A stretch of 64,000 bases of DNA from VAZQ01 sp963817135 (GTDB taxonomy: Bacteria > Pseudomonadota > Alphaproteobacteria > Rhizobiales > Xanthobacteraceae): NCBI GenBank assembly GCA_963817135.1, contig CAWFNG010000008.1, positions 62,001-126,000 of the forward strand, given 5' to 3'. Shown here one piece after another: positions 16,807-24,695 of this stretch. Positions within the stretch are counted from its first letter, which is position 1; each line of letters begins with the position of its first letter. Below the pieces are notes generated by a model. The model had not been told where the DNA came from, ran no database searches, and was given only the letters and a program-made list of their open reading frames with translations. The translations under genes and the position numbers were made by a program.

Positions 16807-17430
16807 ATGATTGGACGGCCGAAGCTCGTGCTCGCCTCCGGCTCGCCGCGGCGGGTCATGCTTGTCAATCAGGCCGGCATCGAGCCGGATGCGTTGCGTC
16901 CGACCAATATCGATGAGACGCCCAAGCGCGGAGAATTGCCGCGCGCCTGCGCCAATCGGCTCGCGCGCGCCAAAGCCGATGCCGCGCTCGAACTGGTGCG
17001 CGCCGATGACGAGCTAAACGGTGCGTATATCCTGGCGGCTGACACCGTGGTGGCGGTCGGCCGGCGCATCTTGCCGAAAGCCGAGCTGCTCGATGAGGCC
17101 GCGCAATGCCTGCGCCTTCTTTCCGGGCGCAATCACCGCGTCCATACCGGCATTTGCCTGGTAACTCCGACGCACGCCTATCGCCAGCGGCTCGTCGAGA
17201 CGCGGGTACGTTTCAAGCGCCTCTCCGAGGAGGACATCGAGGCCTATCTCGCCTCCGGCGAATGGCGCGGCAAGGCGGGCGGCTACGCCGCCCAGGGAAT
17301 TGCCGGGAGCTTCATCGTGAAAATTGTCGGCTCCTACACCAATGTGGTGGGCCTGCCGCTTTATGAGGCGACAACGCTGTTGGCGGGCGAAGGCTATCCC
17401 ATTCGCTTCGGCTGGCTCACCGCGGTGTGA
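16807..17430 (+). CDS. maf: Maf-family nucleoside triphosphate pyrophosphatase
   Basis: A 207-residue housecleaning enzyme that hydrolyses non-canonical or excess nucleoside triphosphates to monophosphates. The family start LVLASGSPRRVMLVNQAGI contains the phosphate-binding SGSPRR motif, followed by AADTVVAVGRRIL with the catalytic Asp, HRVHTGICLV, and KAGGYAAQGIAGSFI with the GGYxxQG segment. It begins 14 bases after infA and probably shares its transcript. YhdE/YceF subtype specificity cannot be decided from sequence alone. Confidence 0.95.
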   Translation: MIGRPKLVLASGSPRRVMLVNQAGIEPDALRPTNIDETPKRGELPRACANRLARAKADAALELVRADDELNGAYILAADTVVAVGRRILPKAELLDEAAQCLRLLSGRNHRVHTGICLVTPTHAYRQRLVETRVRFKRLSEEDIEAYLASGEWRGKAGGYAAQGIAGSFIVKIVGSYTNVVGLPLYEATTLLAGEGYPIRFGWLTAV

Positions 17431-17526
17431 CGGGCCGCCATACCTCCCCTGAAAGGGGAGCATAGGCGGTCGCCCTGCCGCCCATTTGCGTTTGATACCG
17501 ATCGCCTGCGCTCCCATATCAACGCC

Positions 17527-17721
17527 ATGTCACAGCGCGAACCGGCCCGCATTCCACTCTGCCCGATCTGCCGCAAACCGAGGGTGGAAGAATTCCGCCC
17601 GTTCTGCAGCCGGCGCTGCGCGGACATCGACCTCAATCGCTGGTTCAGCGGCGTCTATGCGGTGCCGACGAAGGAAGACGAAGACGAGGACGGAGCGGCG
17701 CCGCCGGCGGAGGAGCGCTGA
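17527..17721 (+). CDS. yacG: DNA gyrase inhibitor YacG (zinc protein)
   Basis: A 64-residue protein with the four-Cys zinc site CPICRKP...FCSRRCADIDLNRWFSG diagnostic of YacG. The acidic tail (KEDEDEDGAAPPAEE) is typical. E. coli YacG binds GyrB and blocks DNA binding. It follows maf with a small hairpin in the 96-base gap and closes the conserved block before tRNA-Phe. Confidence 0.95.
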   Translation: MSQREPARIPLCPICRKPRVEEFRPFCSRRCADIDLNRWFSGVYAVPTKEDEDEDGAAPPAEER

Positions 17722-17898
17722 TACGTTTGTTGAACCGTCGCTCTGAGGTGCTCAGCGCAAATTGCCGAGCCTCGAAGAGCAATGACAAGGAGTGATTGTT
17801 CATCCAAGCGGAGAAAGTACTCACTGCGCGCCCGTCTGGACAGCGCAAATTCACGCCTTTATAACGCCGCGCGCATGCCGCCATCAGCGGATGCGGGC

Positions 17899-17971
17899 GC
17901 CCAGGTAGCTCAGTTGGTAGAGCACTGCACTGAAAATGCAGGTGTCGGTGGTTCGATTCCGCCCCTGGGCA
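17899..17971 (+). tRNA. tRNA-Phe (GAA anticodon)
   Basis: The cloverleaf has acceptor arms gcccagg/cctgggc, D-arm agctcagttggtagagc, anticodon loop ctGAAaa in a tgca stem and T-arm ggttcgattcc. The discriminator is A. The following bases are ccg, so the 3' CCA is not fully encoded. Fragments of unrelated genes begin within 10 bases of the 3' end, making this the probable attachment point of an island. Confidence 0.96.
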
Positions 17972-17973
17972 CC

Positions 17974-18020
17974 GCCCATCAGCATGGTAAAGCCGCCGTC
18001 ACCGGACATCGACACCACGT
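17974..18020 (-). pseudogene. ThDP-enzyme (PoxB-like) fragment of about 15 codons
   Basis: On the minus strand the bases encode VVSMSGDGGFTMLMG, the ThDP-binding GDG segment of pyruvate oxidase/acetolactate synthase-type enzymes. It is cut off directly at the tRNA-Phe 3' end and joins the FecR-like fragment on the other side. It is too short to be a gene but the motif is very specific. Confidence 0.55.
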
Positions 18021-18229
18021 GACGAGCTTGGAGCCTGCGTGGCATTTGTGGGCAGCTTCGCCTGAACGACCACGGCGTCACCGTGCTCAATGCTGACCGC
18101 ACCCGTCGCCGAGACGACCTTTCCAATCGGATTTATCGGGCTGTTTTGTGTTCGCGCATCGGTTGCGAGAAACAGGCTGACCAGCACAGCTAACACGTAC
18201 GCCGACAGGGAGATCACAAGGTCGCTCAT
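17999..18229 (-). pseudogene. Truncated FecR-like secreted protein (N-terminus only)
   Basis: A 76-residue frame with an N-terminal signal/anchor (VISLSAYVLAVLVSLFLATD), then PIGKVVSATGAVSIEHGDAV and VVQAKLPTNATQA. That is the opening strand of FecR-domain proteins, which normally run several hundred residues more. After NATQA the frame enters unrelated sequence (the ThDP-enzyme relic) and stops. The gene was broken at the tRNA-Phe-proximal junction. Confidence 0.6.
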
Positions 18230-18288
18230 CGTTCTCTCCAGGCCGAGTGCAAGCGAACCGGTAATCTTAGTGTCAAACCGCGTATTAC

Positions 18289-18430
18289 CTATTTGCCCTG
18301 CAACGTCGAGATATACTCAATCAGTGCCAGCACGCGTAGACGTACCATGGTTTGGATCACGTCCTCTGACAGCGTACTGCCGGGGTACTTTAGCTCACGC
18401 GTGTAGTTTTCGCCCCACACCGGCATCTCC
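18289..18430 (-). pseudogene. Cytochrome c C-terminal fragment
   Basis: The minus-strand frame ends with MPVWGENYTRELKYPG, a short linker, then MVRLRVLALIEYISTLQGK and a stop at 18289. MPVWG provides the Met haem ligand of class I cytochromes c, and RxxALIEYISTLQ is their C-terminal helix. No CxxCH lies upstream in frame, so the haem-binding half is missing. Confidence 0.6.
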
Positions 18431-18439
18431 CTTGTGGTT

Positions 18440-18690
18440 TCCCTTGGCGGGGATGCGGTCGTGAGAAACGGCAAGACAGCGAATTGCCCCTCCTCCTTGA
18501 TGCTGAACGGCAGAGGAGGCTTACATGGCAAAACCAATCCAATCTGAAGGTTTGGCGCCGGCAACTGCTAGCATCAGCAGCAGGTGTTGTCGCTGTCGGT
18601 ATTGTGCCTGGAAATGAACGAGCTCCAGCCGGCAATCCAGTCGGGGCGACCATTGCGGGTCGCGATGAAGTCGCTCTTTGCGACTTGATT
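18440..18690 (+). pseudogene. Broken duplicate of the 21.3-21.7 kb gene (copy 1)
   Basis: From 18440 the sequence parallels 21284 onward: the same leader (ggggatgcggtcgtgagaaacggcaa), the same AGGAGGCTT Shine-Dalgarno and an ATG at 18525 encoding MAKPIQSEGL. The intact copy continues DRRQLLALSAGV. Here two bases are missing after GGTTTG, so RRQLLASAAGVVAVGIVP continues in another frame. Similarity fades after about 18640. It is a damaged paralogue. Confidence 0.7.
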
Positions 18691-18752
18691 ATTCCCCCGG
18701 ATGTCGTCCAAAAACCGCAAGGCATGCCGGGGGGCGTTTTGATGTCTCTATT

Positions 18753-19628
18753 ATGGACATACGACCTGTGAATTGGAGTTGGCGCGGGGAAACGATCCGC
18801 CTGAACTCCACGGAAGGCGGGAGTGGGAAAACCATCCTCCTTCTTCCCGCGCTCAGCTCGATCTCTACACGCCACGAGATGCGCCCTTTACAGGAGCGTT
18901 TGGCGCGTGAGTACTCGACGTTGTCTATCGACTGGCCAGGATTTGGAGACGAGGCGCGCCCACAGATCGATTGGGCGCCGGAGGTTTACGCCGCCTTTCT
19001 GTCATTCCTCTTCACGTCGCTAGTAAGAGAGCCCCACGCGATTATTGCGGCTGGGCATGCAGCGAGCTATGTGCTCAAGCATGCCGCCACTGCACCGCAG
19101 GTCGCGCCGCGGCTCGTTCTCATCGCTCCGACCTGGAGAGGACCCTTGCCTACCATGATGGGCGGACATCGGCCTTTCTTCGACCGGCTCTGCCGCGTGG
19201 TGGATAGCCCCGCCATCGGTCCGGTCATCTACTGGCTCAATGTCAATCCGCTTGTTGTGCGCCGCATGGGCGCCGGCCACGTTTATGCTGATCCCGGTTA
19301 TCTGGCAGGCGAGCGATTGGACGAAAAACTCGCTGTTGTACGCGCGAGCGGTGCACGATTTGCCTCGGTACGGTTTGTTGCTGGCCGCCTCGATCCGCTC
19401 GCCAACCGCGAAGAGTTTCTTGAGTGTGCACGACGTGCGATGTCTCCGATCCTCGTGATCTATGGCAGCGAAACACCGCCGAGGTCGCGTGCCGAGATTG
19501 AGGCTCTCGCCGCACTACCCGGCATCCGCAGTATTCGGTTGCCTAGCGGAAAGCTGTCCGTGCACGAGGAGTTTCCCGATGCGACTGTCGAGGCGATCAC
19601 ACCGTTTATGCGTGAAACATTCAGCTGA
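18753..19628 (+). CDS. Alpha/beta-fold hydrolase-like protein lacking an obvious nucleophile
   Basis: About 291 residues from the ATG at 18753 (MDIRPVNWSWRGETIRLNST). The fold markers are present: ILLLPALSSISTRHEMRPL as the oxyanion strand-turn, YSTLSIDWPGFGDE, ARFASVRFVAGRLDPLANRE with the acid strand, and SVHEEFPD near the end with the expected His. At the nucleophile elbow the sequence is AAGHAASYVL, so the G-x-S-x-G Ser is replaced by Ala. Either the Ser three residues on is used or the protein is non-hydrolytic. The Shine-Dalgarno is weak. It is the first full gene of the island and its partner is unknown. Confidence 0.75.
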   Translation: MDIRPVNWSWRGETIRLNSTEGGSGKTILLLPALSSISTRHEMRPLQERLAREYSTLSIDWPGFGDEARPQIDWAPEVYAAFLSFLFTSLVREPHAIIAAGHAASYVLKHAATAPQVAPRLVLIAPTWRGPLPTMMGGHRPFFDRLCRVVDSPAIGPVIYWLNVNPLVVRRMGAGHVYADPGYLAGERLDEKLAVVRASGARFASVRFVAGRLDPLANREEFLECARRAMSPILVIYGSETPPRSRAEIEALAALPGIRSIRLPSGKLSVHEEFPDATVEAITPFMRETFS

Positions 19629-19740
19629 GAGCAGACGGATGAGCGTCTGCTATAGCTTCGTCAGCCGAGGTTCAGGCTGCATCTCAGCATTGCAGTCATC
19701 GGCATGCTTCGCAGGCGGGCTTGTCCAGGATGCTCGCATT

Positions 19741-19754
19741 TTGACATAGATCAA
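19741..19754. promoter_or_regulatory. FNR/FixK-type box
   Basis: TTGAC-ATAG-ATCAA matches the FNR/FixK consensus TTGAT-N4-ATCAA at nine of ten positions. It lies 104 bases before the SPW-repeat protein start at 19858. Confidence 0.6.
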
Positions 19755-19857
19755 ATGGTCTCTTAACCGCTGGTGTACTCTCAAAATGAAGGGTGGCTCA
19801 GCATGAGAGTGCGTGAATTCCGCCCTCTTTGATGCATGCCGCCCTATGGAGGACGCC

Positions 19858-20244
19858 ATGGCCGGCATTCGTCTCTTCAACATCCATTACGTCTGGGAAG
19901 ATGTTCTCAGCATGGGCCTGGGTGCTCTGATCGTGCTGACCTCGTGGATGGTCGGCGACGGGAATACCCAAGCGGTGGCAGCCAACGCCACAATAGTTGG
20001 CATCCTTGTGCTCGCACTCGGCGCGTCTGAGTTCTTGGATTTGCGTCGCTGGGAGGAGGGCCTCGAAACCGCATGTGGATTGTGGCTGATCGCATCGCCA
20101 TTCATTTTTGGCTACGCCGACAATGGCACGCTCCGATATTGGCACTTCGTCCTTGGCGCCGTTGTCGTTGTGCTCGCAGTGTTGGAATTGAGGCAGGACT
20201 GGAAGCTGAGCCACGCTGAGCTTGCCCAGCACAGTGCGCGATAG
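19858..20244 (+). CDS. SPW-repeat membrane protein
   Basis: About 128 residues with four membrane segments. The SPW-family core shows as WEDVLSMGLGALIVLTSWM in the first half and LWLIASPFIFGYA in the second, the typical tandem helix pair. I chose the ATG at 19858 because GGAGG lies upstream at the right spacing and the protein then starts MAGIRLFNIHYVWED. The family's biochemical role is unknown. An FNR/FixK-like box 104 bases upstream suggests low-oxygen control, and PRC-barrel and DUF6455-like genes follow on the same strand. Confidence 0.8.
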   Translation: MAGIRLFNIHYVWEDVLSMGLGALIVLTSWMVGDGNTQAVAANATIVGILVLALGASEFLDLRRWEEGLETACGLWLIASPFIFGYADNGTLRYWHFVLGAVVVVLAVLELRQDWKLSHAELAQHSAR

Positions 20245-20317
20245 CTTCGACACAGCACGGTCGAAGCCCCGCGTTTTGGCTCAAAAATTTTATTCTGCTC
20301 TTAGGAGACAATAACCC

Positions 20318-20758
20318 GTGCTTGGTGCATTTGGGCAATGGTGGCAGGGATCGATTGAGATTCGGGCGGGTAAGCTGCTCGAAGTAGCGCGCTTGCACAT
20401 CGAGCGAGTAAAATACCTCGCCTATTACGTGGGCTGCGCAGATTTCCGCGCATTCATGAGGAGCAGTTACAGCGATGACAATTTGTTGGCGCGCCGCATG
20501 CTGACCCTCGGTCTGGACCCATATGAATTAGCTCTCTCTGATCCTGCGTTGGTTCGTCATCTTCAGAGGCAATGCACCCTTTGCGATAACCGTGAATGCT
20601 GTTTGCAAGATTTTGCGCACGAACCCAGTGACGCCGCTTTGAGGGATGGTTGGCGGGATTATTGTCCCAACGTTCTGGCAATCGACATGCTTGTCGGGCT
20701 GCAAAGCCGCTCAAGAGATATGGCGAAAAACTCATTCTTGGCTGAAAACTCTGATTAA
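20318..20758 (+). CDS. DUF6455-like Cys-motif protein
   Basis: A 146-residue protein starting at GTG 20318 with TTAGGAG about 10 bases upstream. The N-terminal half is amphipathic (HIERVKYLAYYVGCADFRAF). The C-terminal half has the Cys pattern RQCTLCDNRECCLQDFAHEP and DGWRDYCPN, resembling DUF6455, which probably binds a metal or an Fe-S cluster. It lies 74 bases after the SPW gene and 25 before the PRC-barrel gene, probably in one transcript under the FNR-like box. Confidence 0.65.
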   Translation: MLGAFGQWWQGSIEIRAGKLLEVARLHIERVKYLAYYVGCADFRAFMRSSYSDDNLLARRMLTLGLDPYELALSDPALVRHLQRQCTLCDNRECCLQDFAHEPSDAALRDGWRDYCPNVLAIDMLVGLQSRSRDMAKNSFLAENSD

Positions 20759-20782
20759 CAAAGAAGTGCAGGGAGAGGTGCC

Positions 20783-21118
20783 ATGATTCACACCCTGGTT
20801 CCCAGCGACCGCGTCGAGGCAGCGCCGGTCTACGGTCGGGACGGCAAAAAGATCGGCACGATTGAGCGATTGATGCTGAACAAAATGACTGGAACAGTAG
20901 CTTACGCGGTGGTTAAATTCGGCGGACTCCTCAAGGCCAACACACACCGCTATCCGGTGCCGTGGAACTCGCTGAAATACAACGCGGCACGCAAGGCTTA
21001 TGCGATCAACCTAACGCTGGAAGAACTCCAGAGCGGTCCATCGGACCTCGACGGCGAGACGTTCGACTGGGGCGACCGCTCCCCGGTCTATCGGCATCCG
21101 CAGTATTGGACAGTGTAA
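20783..21118 (+). CDS. PRC-barrel domain protein
   Basis: A 111-residue single-domain protein. The beta-barrel start reads DRVEAAPVYGRDGKKIGTIE, followed by MLNKMTGTVAYAVVKFGGLL and HRYPVPWNSLKYN, a clear PRC-barrel layout. The tail YRHPQYWTV is typical of the short alphaproteobacterial stand-alone forms. A GGGAGAGG Shine-Dalgarno precedes it. Such proteins are common in stress or envelope loci, but no binding partner is known for this type. It ends the SPW / DUF6455 / PRC run. Confidence 0.88.
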   Translation: MIHTLVPSDRVEAAPVYGRDGKKIGTIERLMLNKMTGTVAYAVVKFGGLLKANTHRYPVPWNSLKYNAARKAYAINLTLEELQSGPSDLDGETFDWGDRSPVYRHPQYWTV

Positions 21119-21375
21119 GGCAATCAACTCGGTGTCAGGAAATTAGAAAAAAGCCCATCACCGGTAGTATCGATGATGGAGCGGCACGACGTTATTTGAC
21201 TACCTTTTCCTGATTCTGCAAAATCCCGTCCGCATCAAGACGAGGGCGGTAGCCCTCACCAACCGGCGCAACGCGGCATGGTGGTTCCCTAGATGGGGAT
21301 GCGGTCGTGAGAAACGGCAAAACACGCGGATTTGCCAGTCCTCCTTGATGCCGACACAAGCACCAGGAGGCTTGC

Positions 21376-21744
21376 ATGGCAAAACCAACCCAATTTGAGG
21401 GTCTGGACCGTCGCCAACTGCTGGCACTATCAGCAGGTGTTGCAGTCAGCAGCATTGTTCCTGAGACCCAATCAGTCCAAGCAACCTCTCCGGCCGTGGT
21501 TATCGCTGTGGCAAGTAGACCGGCATTGGACTGTTCTGCATTGAACGTTTGCGCTGTCACTGTTCGTCGGCTTAAGGAAATTGCCGAACGAAATCGCATT
21601 CGAAAGGAAGCCGGATTACCGTTGCTGTCGATCACAAAGGAACTGCGCCGGATGAAAAGCGTAGACGATGAAGCAGAGTTCGAGGGATTTGCTGCTATTC
21701 ACAAGCGAAGGGTTTGGGACGAGGTCCTAGCAACTCTGCCGTAA
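21376..21744 (+). CDS. Small protein with twin-arginine-like leader, intact copy 2 of a duplication
   Basis: A 122-residue product beginning MAKPTQFEGLDRRQLLALSA, where RRQLL before a hydrophobic run (GVAVSSIVP) resembles a Tat signal. The mature part is basic and helical: VRRLKEIAERNRIRKEAGLP, then LLSITKELRRMKSVDDEAEF. AGGAGG lies eight bases before the ATG. A broken paralogue with the same leader lies at 18440-18690. I do not recognise the family. Export is inferred only from the leader. Confidence 0.6.
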   Translation: MAKPTQFEGLDRRQLLALSAGVAVSSIVPETQSVQATSPAVVIAVASRPALDCSALNVCAVTVRRLKEIAERNRIRKEAGLPLLSITKELRRMKSVDDEAEFEGFAAIHKRRVWDEVLATLP

Positions 21745-21868
21745 GCCAGAGGGGAGCCGGATTGGCGGCCACGGGGATGGATGGAAGGATTAGGGTATCA
21801 AGCGCAGGTTAGTATAATTCTTCGAGAACGTTTTCTGCGCAAAAGTTCGCAATATCGTTCAGGTCTAC

Positions 21869-22135
21869 TCAGTTAGTCCGGTAGCCGAATAACTCGCGGA
21901 ATTTGAGCTTTGCTACCGCGAACAGATAGATAATCTCCAAAATGCCGACGGTGTTCACTACGAGCATGATAACGAACCACCACGGCTGACTCCGGCGGGC
22001 ACTGTGCCACAACGCAAGCCCCTTCCAAAACACCGACCAGAGCACCAGCAAGATTACCACTGGCACAAAAAGTTCAGCCAACACGGGAAAATGCGCAAAC
22101 CACCACTCATTCGAAAACTGCTCAGGCATGAGCAT
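21869..22135 (-). CDS. DUF5652-like small membrane protein
   Basis: An 88-residue protein with two membrane helices. The family layout is visible: VVILLVLWSVFWKGLALWHSA, then WWFVIMLVVNTVGILEIIYL, with the conserved KGxALW and NTxGILEIxY motifs of DUF5652. The start may be 22135 or the second Met at 22129. It lies immediately downstream of the exonuclease gene on the same strand. The function is unknown. Confidence 0.8.
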   Translation of the reverse strand: MLMPEQFSNEWWFAHFPVLAELFVPVVILLVLWSVFWKGLALWHSARRSQPWWFVIMLVVNTVGILEIIYLFAVAKLKFRELFGYRTN

Positions 22136-22176
22136 GTACTATCCGCACCGTCGCTTGGCTGAGTGGAACGGCCATG

Positions 22177-23328
22177 TTACGGGTTACCTTGCACTTTTTT
22201 CTTCCCAGGATGAGCGACTAAATACACGTTCCATTCATCCGGATTGTCACCAGCATCGAGGTCAATTTCGCCATCACTGATCGCTTGGTCGCGAGATTGC
22301 TCCCATTCAGAATTTTGCGCCGGAGTCGCCTCCCATACATCAATTGCAAATTTCCCATCCCATAGTGGCTTTTCGTTTTCGTCAACGAGCACTCTCAAAT
22401 CTGATCGCAGACCCTCGTGATTTTGTATCATTTCTTGCGCTTGCTCGTCGTCCTCGGCACGAAATGCCAATATCGCTTCCCCGGCGATATGAGCAACATA
22501 CGTTTTCATGGGAGAACTCCATGCGCTGTAACTGGTACGAGCTACCTGCCAGGATATTGTGCCTGTACCTTGCGATTGTTGGGCGACATCCGGGTGAACA
22601 ATCAACTCGGCAAGATGCGTCTTCACGTTTCCCCGGGTCCTGATGAACTCTTGCAGGTTCTCCTCGCTTGCACGAAACGACTCGTCCGACAATCGACCAC
22701 GAAATAGCTCATAGCGGAGCCAAACGCGATAAGTATTGACAACATCGCTCTCACAATAATCAGCGATTTCCTTGATTCGCCCCTCCCGGAAATATTTCTC
22801 GATTTCCGCGCCAGCCATTCCGTTCGGTTTTCCCGGTAGTCCCATCACTCTGCAGAGTTCGTGCAAGCTTGCCTTTGTGTGCGGACTGAATGAGGACAAG
22901 ACATCGCATAGATCAATCGCATCTTCGGTGTAGCGATTGAAATACGGGCGGAGTGATAATCCTGGAGCAGAAACTCCGTTGACCATTGCCCGATATCGAA
23001 TGACGGGCAAGTCGAAGGAAGAACCGTTGAAAGTGACGAGTTGCGGACTGAGTTCCGCAATCCTTGCAACAAAAGAGGATATCAGCTCTTTCTCCGTGCG
23101 TTCGCCGAGGTTCGGACATCCAAGCGCATCTACCTGCCAGTGCCCATTTTCGCGATGGGCGACTAATGCACCTATGCAAATTATCGAGTGATAAATGTGC
23201 TTTGGGAATGTGTTCCCCATTTCCGCGCGCACATCAGCATCGCTCTTGCCTTGCAAACCTTTGGCAGCGGCAAAGCCCTTTAGGTCGGGGATCGTCTCGA
23301 TGTCCCAAACGATGACATGGGGGGACAT
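22177..23328 (-). CDS. PolB-type 3'-5' exonuclease with fused C-terminal domain
   Basis: Residues 1 to about 240 are a DEDD-type exonuclease of the predicted PolB-like family (DNA_pol_B_exo2). The motifs are VWDIETIPD (Asp-Ile-Glu), LVTFNGSSFDLPVIR and CESDVVNTYRVWLRYE. The family usually ends near residue 260-270. Here the frame continues for a separate-looking domain of about 110 residues beginning MKTYVAHIAGEAILAFRAED and ending DEWNVYLVAHPGKKK. Its ATG at 22509 has its own GGAG seven bases upstream, so it looks like an independent gene fused in frame, or one that can also be translated alone. DNA repair or degradation is inferred from the family. Confidence 0.82.
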   Translation of the reverse strand: MSPHVIVWDIETIPDLKGFAAAKGLQGKSDADVRAEMGNTFPKHIYHSIICIGALVAHRENGHWQVDALGCPNLGERTEKELISSFVARIAELSPQLVTFNGSSFDLPVIRYRAMVNGVSAPGLSLRPYFNRYTEDAIDLCDVLSSFSPHTKASLHELCRVMGLPGKPNGMAGAEIEKYFREGRIKEIADYCESDVVNTYRVWLRYELFRGRLSDESFRASEENLQEFIRTRGNVKTHLAELIVHPDVAQQSQGTGTISWQVARTSYSAWSSPMKTYVAHIAGEAILAFRAEDDEQAQEMIQNHEGLRSDLRVLVDENEKPLWDGKFAIDVWEATPAQNSEWEQSRDQAISDGEIDLDAGDNPDEWNVYLVAHPGKKKVQGNP

Positions 23329-23399
23329 GTCACGTACCCTTTACAGCGGCGGCATGATTTACGCCAACTCGATAGAGATGTTCCAAATCAGAAGATCGA

Positions 23400-23900
23400 T
23401 TATATCCCGGTCGCGAGTCGTGTCATGATTATTATTGTCACGATCTGCATGATCCCCTGTAGCGCAACGGCGAGAAAATAGCGGTTTGTCAGCCTGGCAA
23501 TTCTGGCATTGTCTGGCGTCTCCTGTTGCAGCTCCAGACACACGCGCAGGTTCGTTGGCAGTAGATAACCAAGCCCTTGAATGGACATCAATGTTACCAG
23601 AACGAGCGATGCTGCTATCCATCCATATTCGGGCCATGGCAGCGCGGTAAACCCCATATCGACTGCCAGAAACCGGCCAGTGGTACCGGTTATGATCGAG
23701 AGTGCAGGCATGAGAAACAGTGTGCGAGGCGTCAGCCGCAACAGCACTGCTTTTCGGGCTGATATCTCGATCACCCGCAGAATCGGTCCAAGGACAAATC
23801 CCATGAATAGGTCAATGCCAGTCCACAATAATCCGCTGAACACATGGAGAAAGTTGAGGGACCAAATGTGATGGCTCGCGATAACACCGATCATAACCAT
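23400..23900 (-). CDS. CopD/DUF2269-like integral membrane protein
   Basis: About 166 residues with four to five helices. It starts IWSLNFLHVFSGLLWTGIDL and has FMGFVLGPILRVIE and FLMPALSIITGTTGRFLAVD, the His/Trp-containing layout of CopD or DUF2269-type proteins that often bind haem or copper. The frame stays open upstream to 23939 without ATG (LALLLVVAASLMVM precedes the called Met), so the true start may be a rarer codon just after the 46-residue gene. It is probably the second gene of an operon driven from the FNR-like box at 24138. Confidence 0.65.
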   Translation of the reverse strand: MVMIGVIASHHIWSLNFLHVFSGLLWTGIDLFMGFVLGPILRVIEISARKAVLLRLTPRTLFLMPALSIITGTTGRFLAVDMGFTALPWPEYGWIAASLVLVTLMSIQGLGYLLPTNLRVCLELQQETPDNARIARLTNRYFLAVALQGIMQIVTIIIMTRLATGI

Positions 23901-23942
23901 GAGTGATGCGGCGACTACCAGGAGTAGTGCCAGCGGATGAGC

Positions 23943-24083
23943 TTAGTTGGTGCGACCTGGGTCACGATCTGTTCTTAGCGTCCCTGCGCTCCAAAGATAT
24001 TCCCAAGTCAGCGGAATTAGAATGCCGACGACCAAGCCAAACAGCACAATAACAATCCACAGGTTGAGTTTCTTGTCGGTCAT
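23943..24083 (-). CDS. 46-residue single-pass membrane protein
   Basis: A short minus-strand gene: MTDKKLNLWIVIVLFGLVVG, then ILIPLTWEYLWSAG and a hydrophilic tail. It has one membrane helix and a cytoplasmic-basic start. Its stop abuts the open frame of the CopD-like protein, suggesting an operon and perhaps a subunit-type association. A perfect FNR/FixK box is centred about 61 bases before the start. The function is unknown. Confidence 0.6.
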   Translation of the reverse strand: MTDKKLNLWIVIVLFGLVVGILIPLTWEYLWSAGTLRTDRDPGRTN

Positions 24084-24137
24084 AACAGGTGCGTTTGCGC
24101 TTGCCTGAACCTTTGCGGTCGAGCCTTTCAGAAGTGC

Positions 24138-24151
24138 TTGATGTGGATCAA
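24138..24151. promoter_or_regulatory. FNR/FixK-type box (perfect consensus)
   Basis: TTGAT-GTGG-ATCAA matches the consensus at all ten fixed positions. Its centre is about 61 bases before the 46-residue membrane protein start (minus strand), compatible with class II activation about 41 bases before transcription starts. Confidence 0.65.
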
Positions 24152-24623
24152 CAGGGTGCCGAACAGATTACCCCATTGTTGTTTGATGCCGGGCTACCAT
24201 TTGCAAAGGACCGTTTTTGTTTGACTAGTGAACTTCGCTGTCGTGTGATTGATGGTCCTTGCCTTCCAGCCGAAGAACCGGCGCGGCTGACAGGTTACCC
24301 TCGTTGCAAAGGCAAGCTCCGTTCCCGGAAGAACACAAACTGCCATGTTGGCATCTTCCGGTGCAGCAAGCCCTATGGTGCCAGTGTTGAAGTAGTGAGT
24401 TGTCAGTTTGTCGCCAACCTTAACCTTCCTTGCCGGTTTCGCCTTGAATATCGTGGTGGCCCTGACGTATAGAAACGCGCTCGATATGCAGTTTACGACG
24501 CTGAAGGATGCGGCGCAGTCGCCGGGTCAGGCAAGGACAAGGTTTTCTACTATTAATTAATGCTCACCCGCAAGTTTGTCTTCTGCATGGCGTACTGTAG
24601 CACGGCCAACCGACTTCGCAGTG
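24152..24623. other. Gap of about 470 bases without a convincing gene
   Basis: No frame here shows a signal peptide, domain motif or good Shine-Dalgarno. A plus-strand frame through 24089-24472 is open by chance in appearance and has no recognisable motif. The segment separates two FNR/FixK-like boxes that face divergent genes, so it may hold both promoters and decayed sequence. Confidence 0.5.
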
Positions 24624-24637
24624 TTGACTTGGATCAA
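24624..24637. promoter_or_regulatory. FNR/FixK-type box
   Basis: TTGAC-TTGG-ATCAA matches the FNR/FixK consensus at nine of ten positions. Its centre is about 65 bases before the preferred phaC start at 24696. Confidence 0.6.
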
Positions 24638-24695
24638 TGCTCGCCGGGCAAAACATCGGTGAGGTTGAATTGGTGATTTTTCGAAGAAGGACGTC

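Noticed and set aside
24089..24472. Plus-strand frame of 127 codons
   Set aside because: No motif, signal peptide or Shine-Dalgarno, and it crosses a perfect FNR/FixK box. Treated as non-coding.
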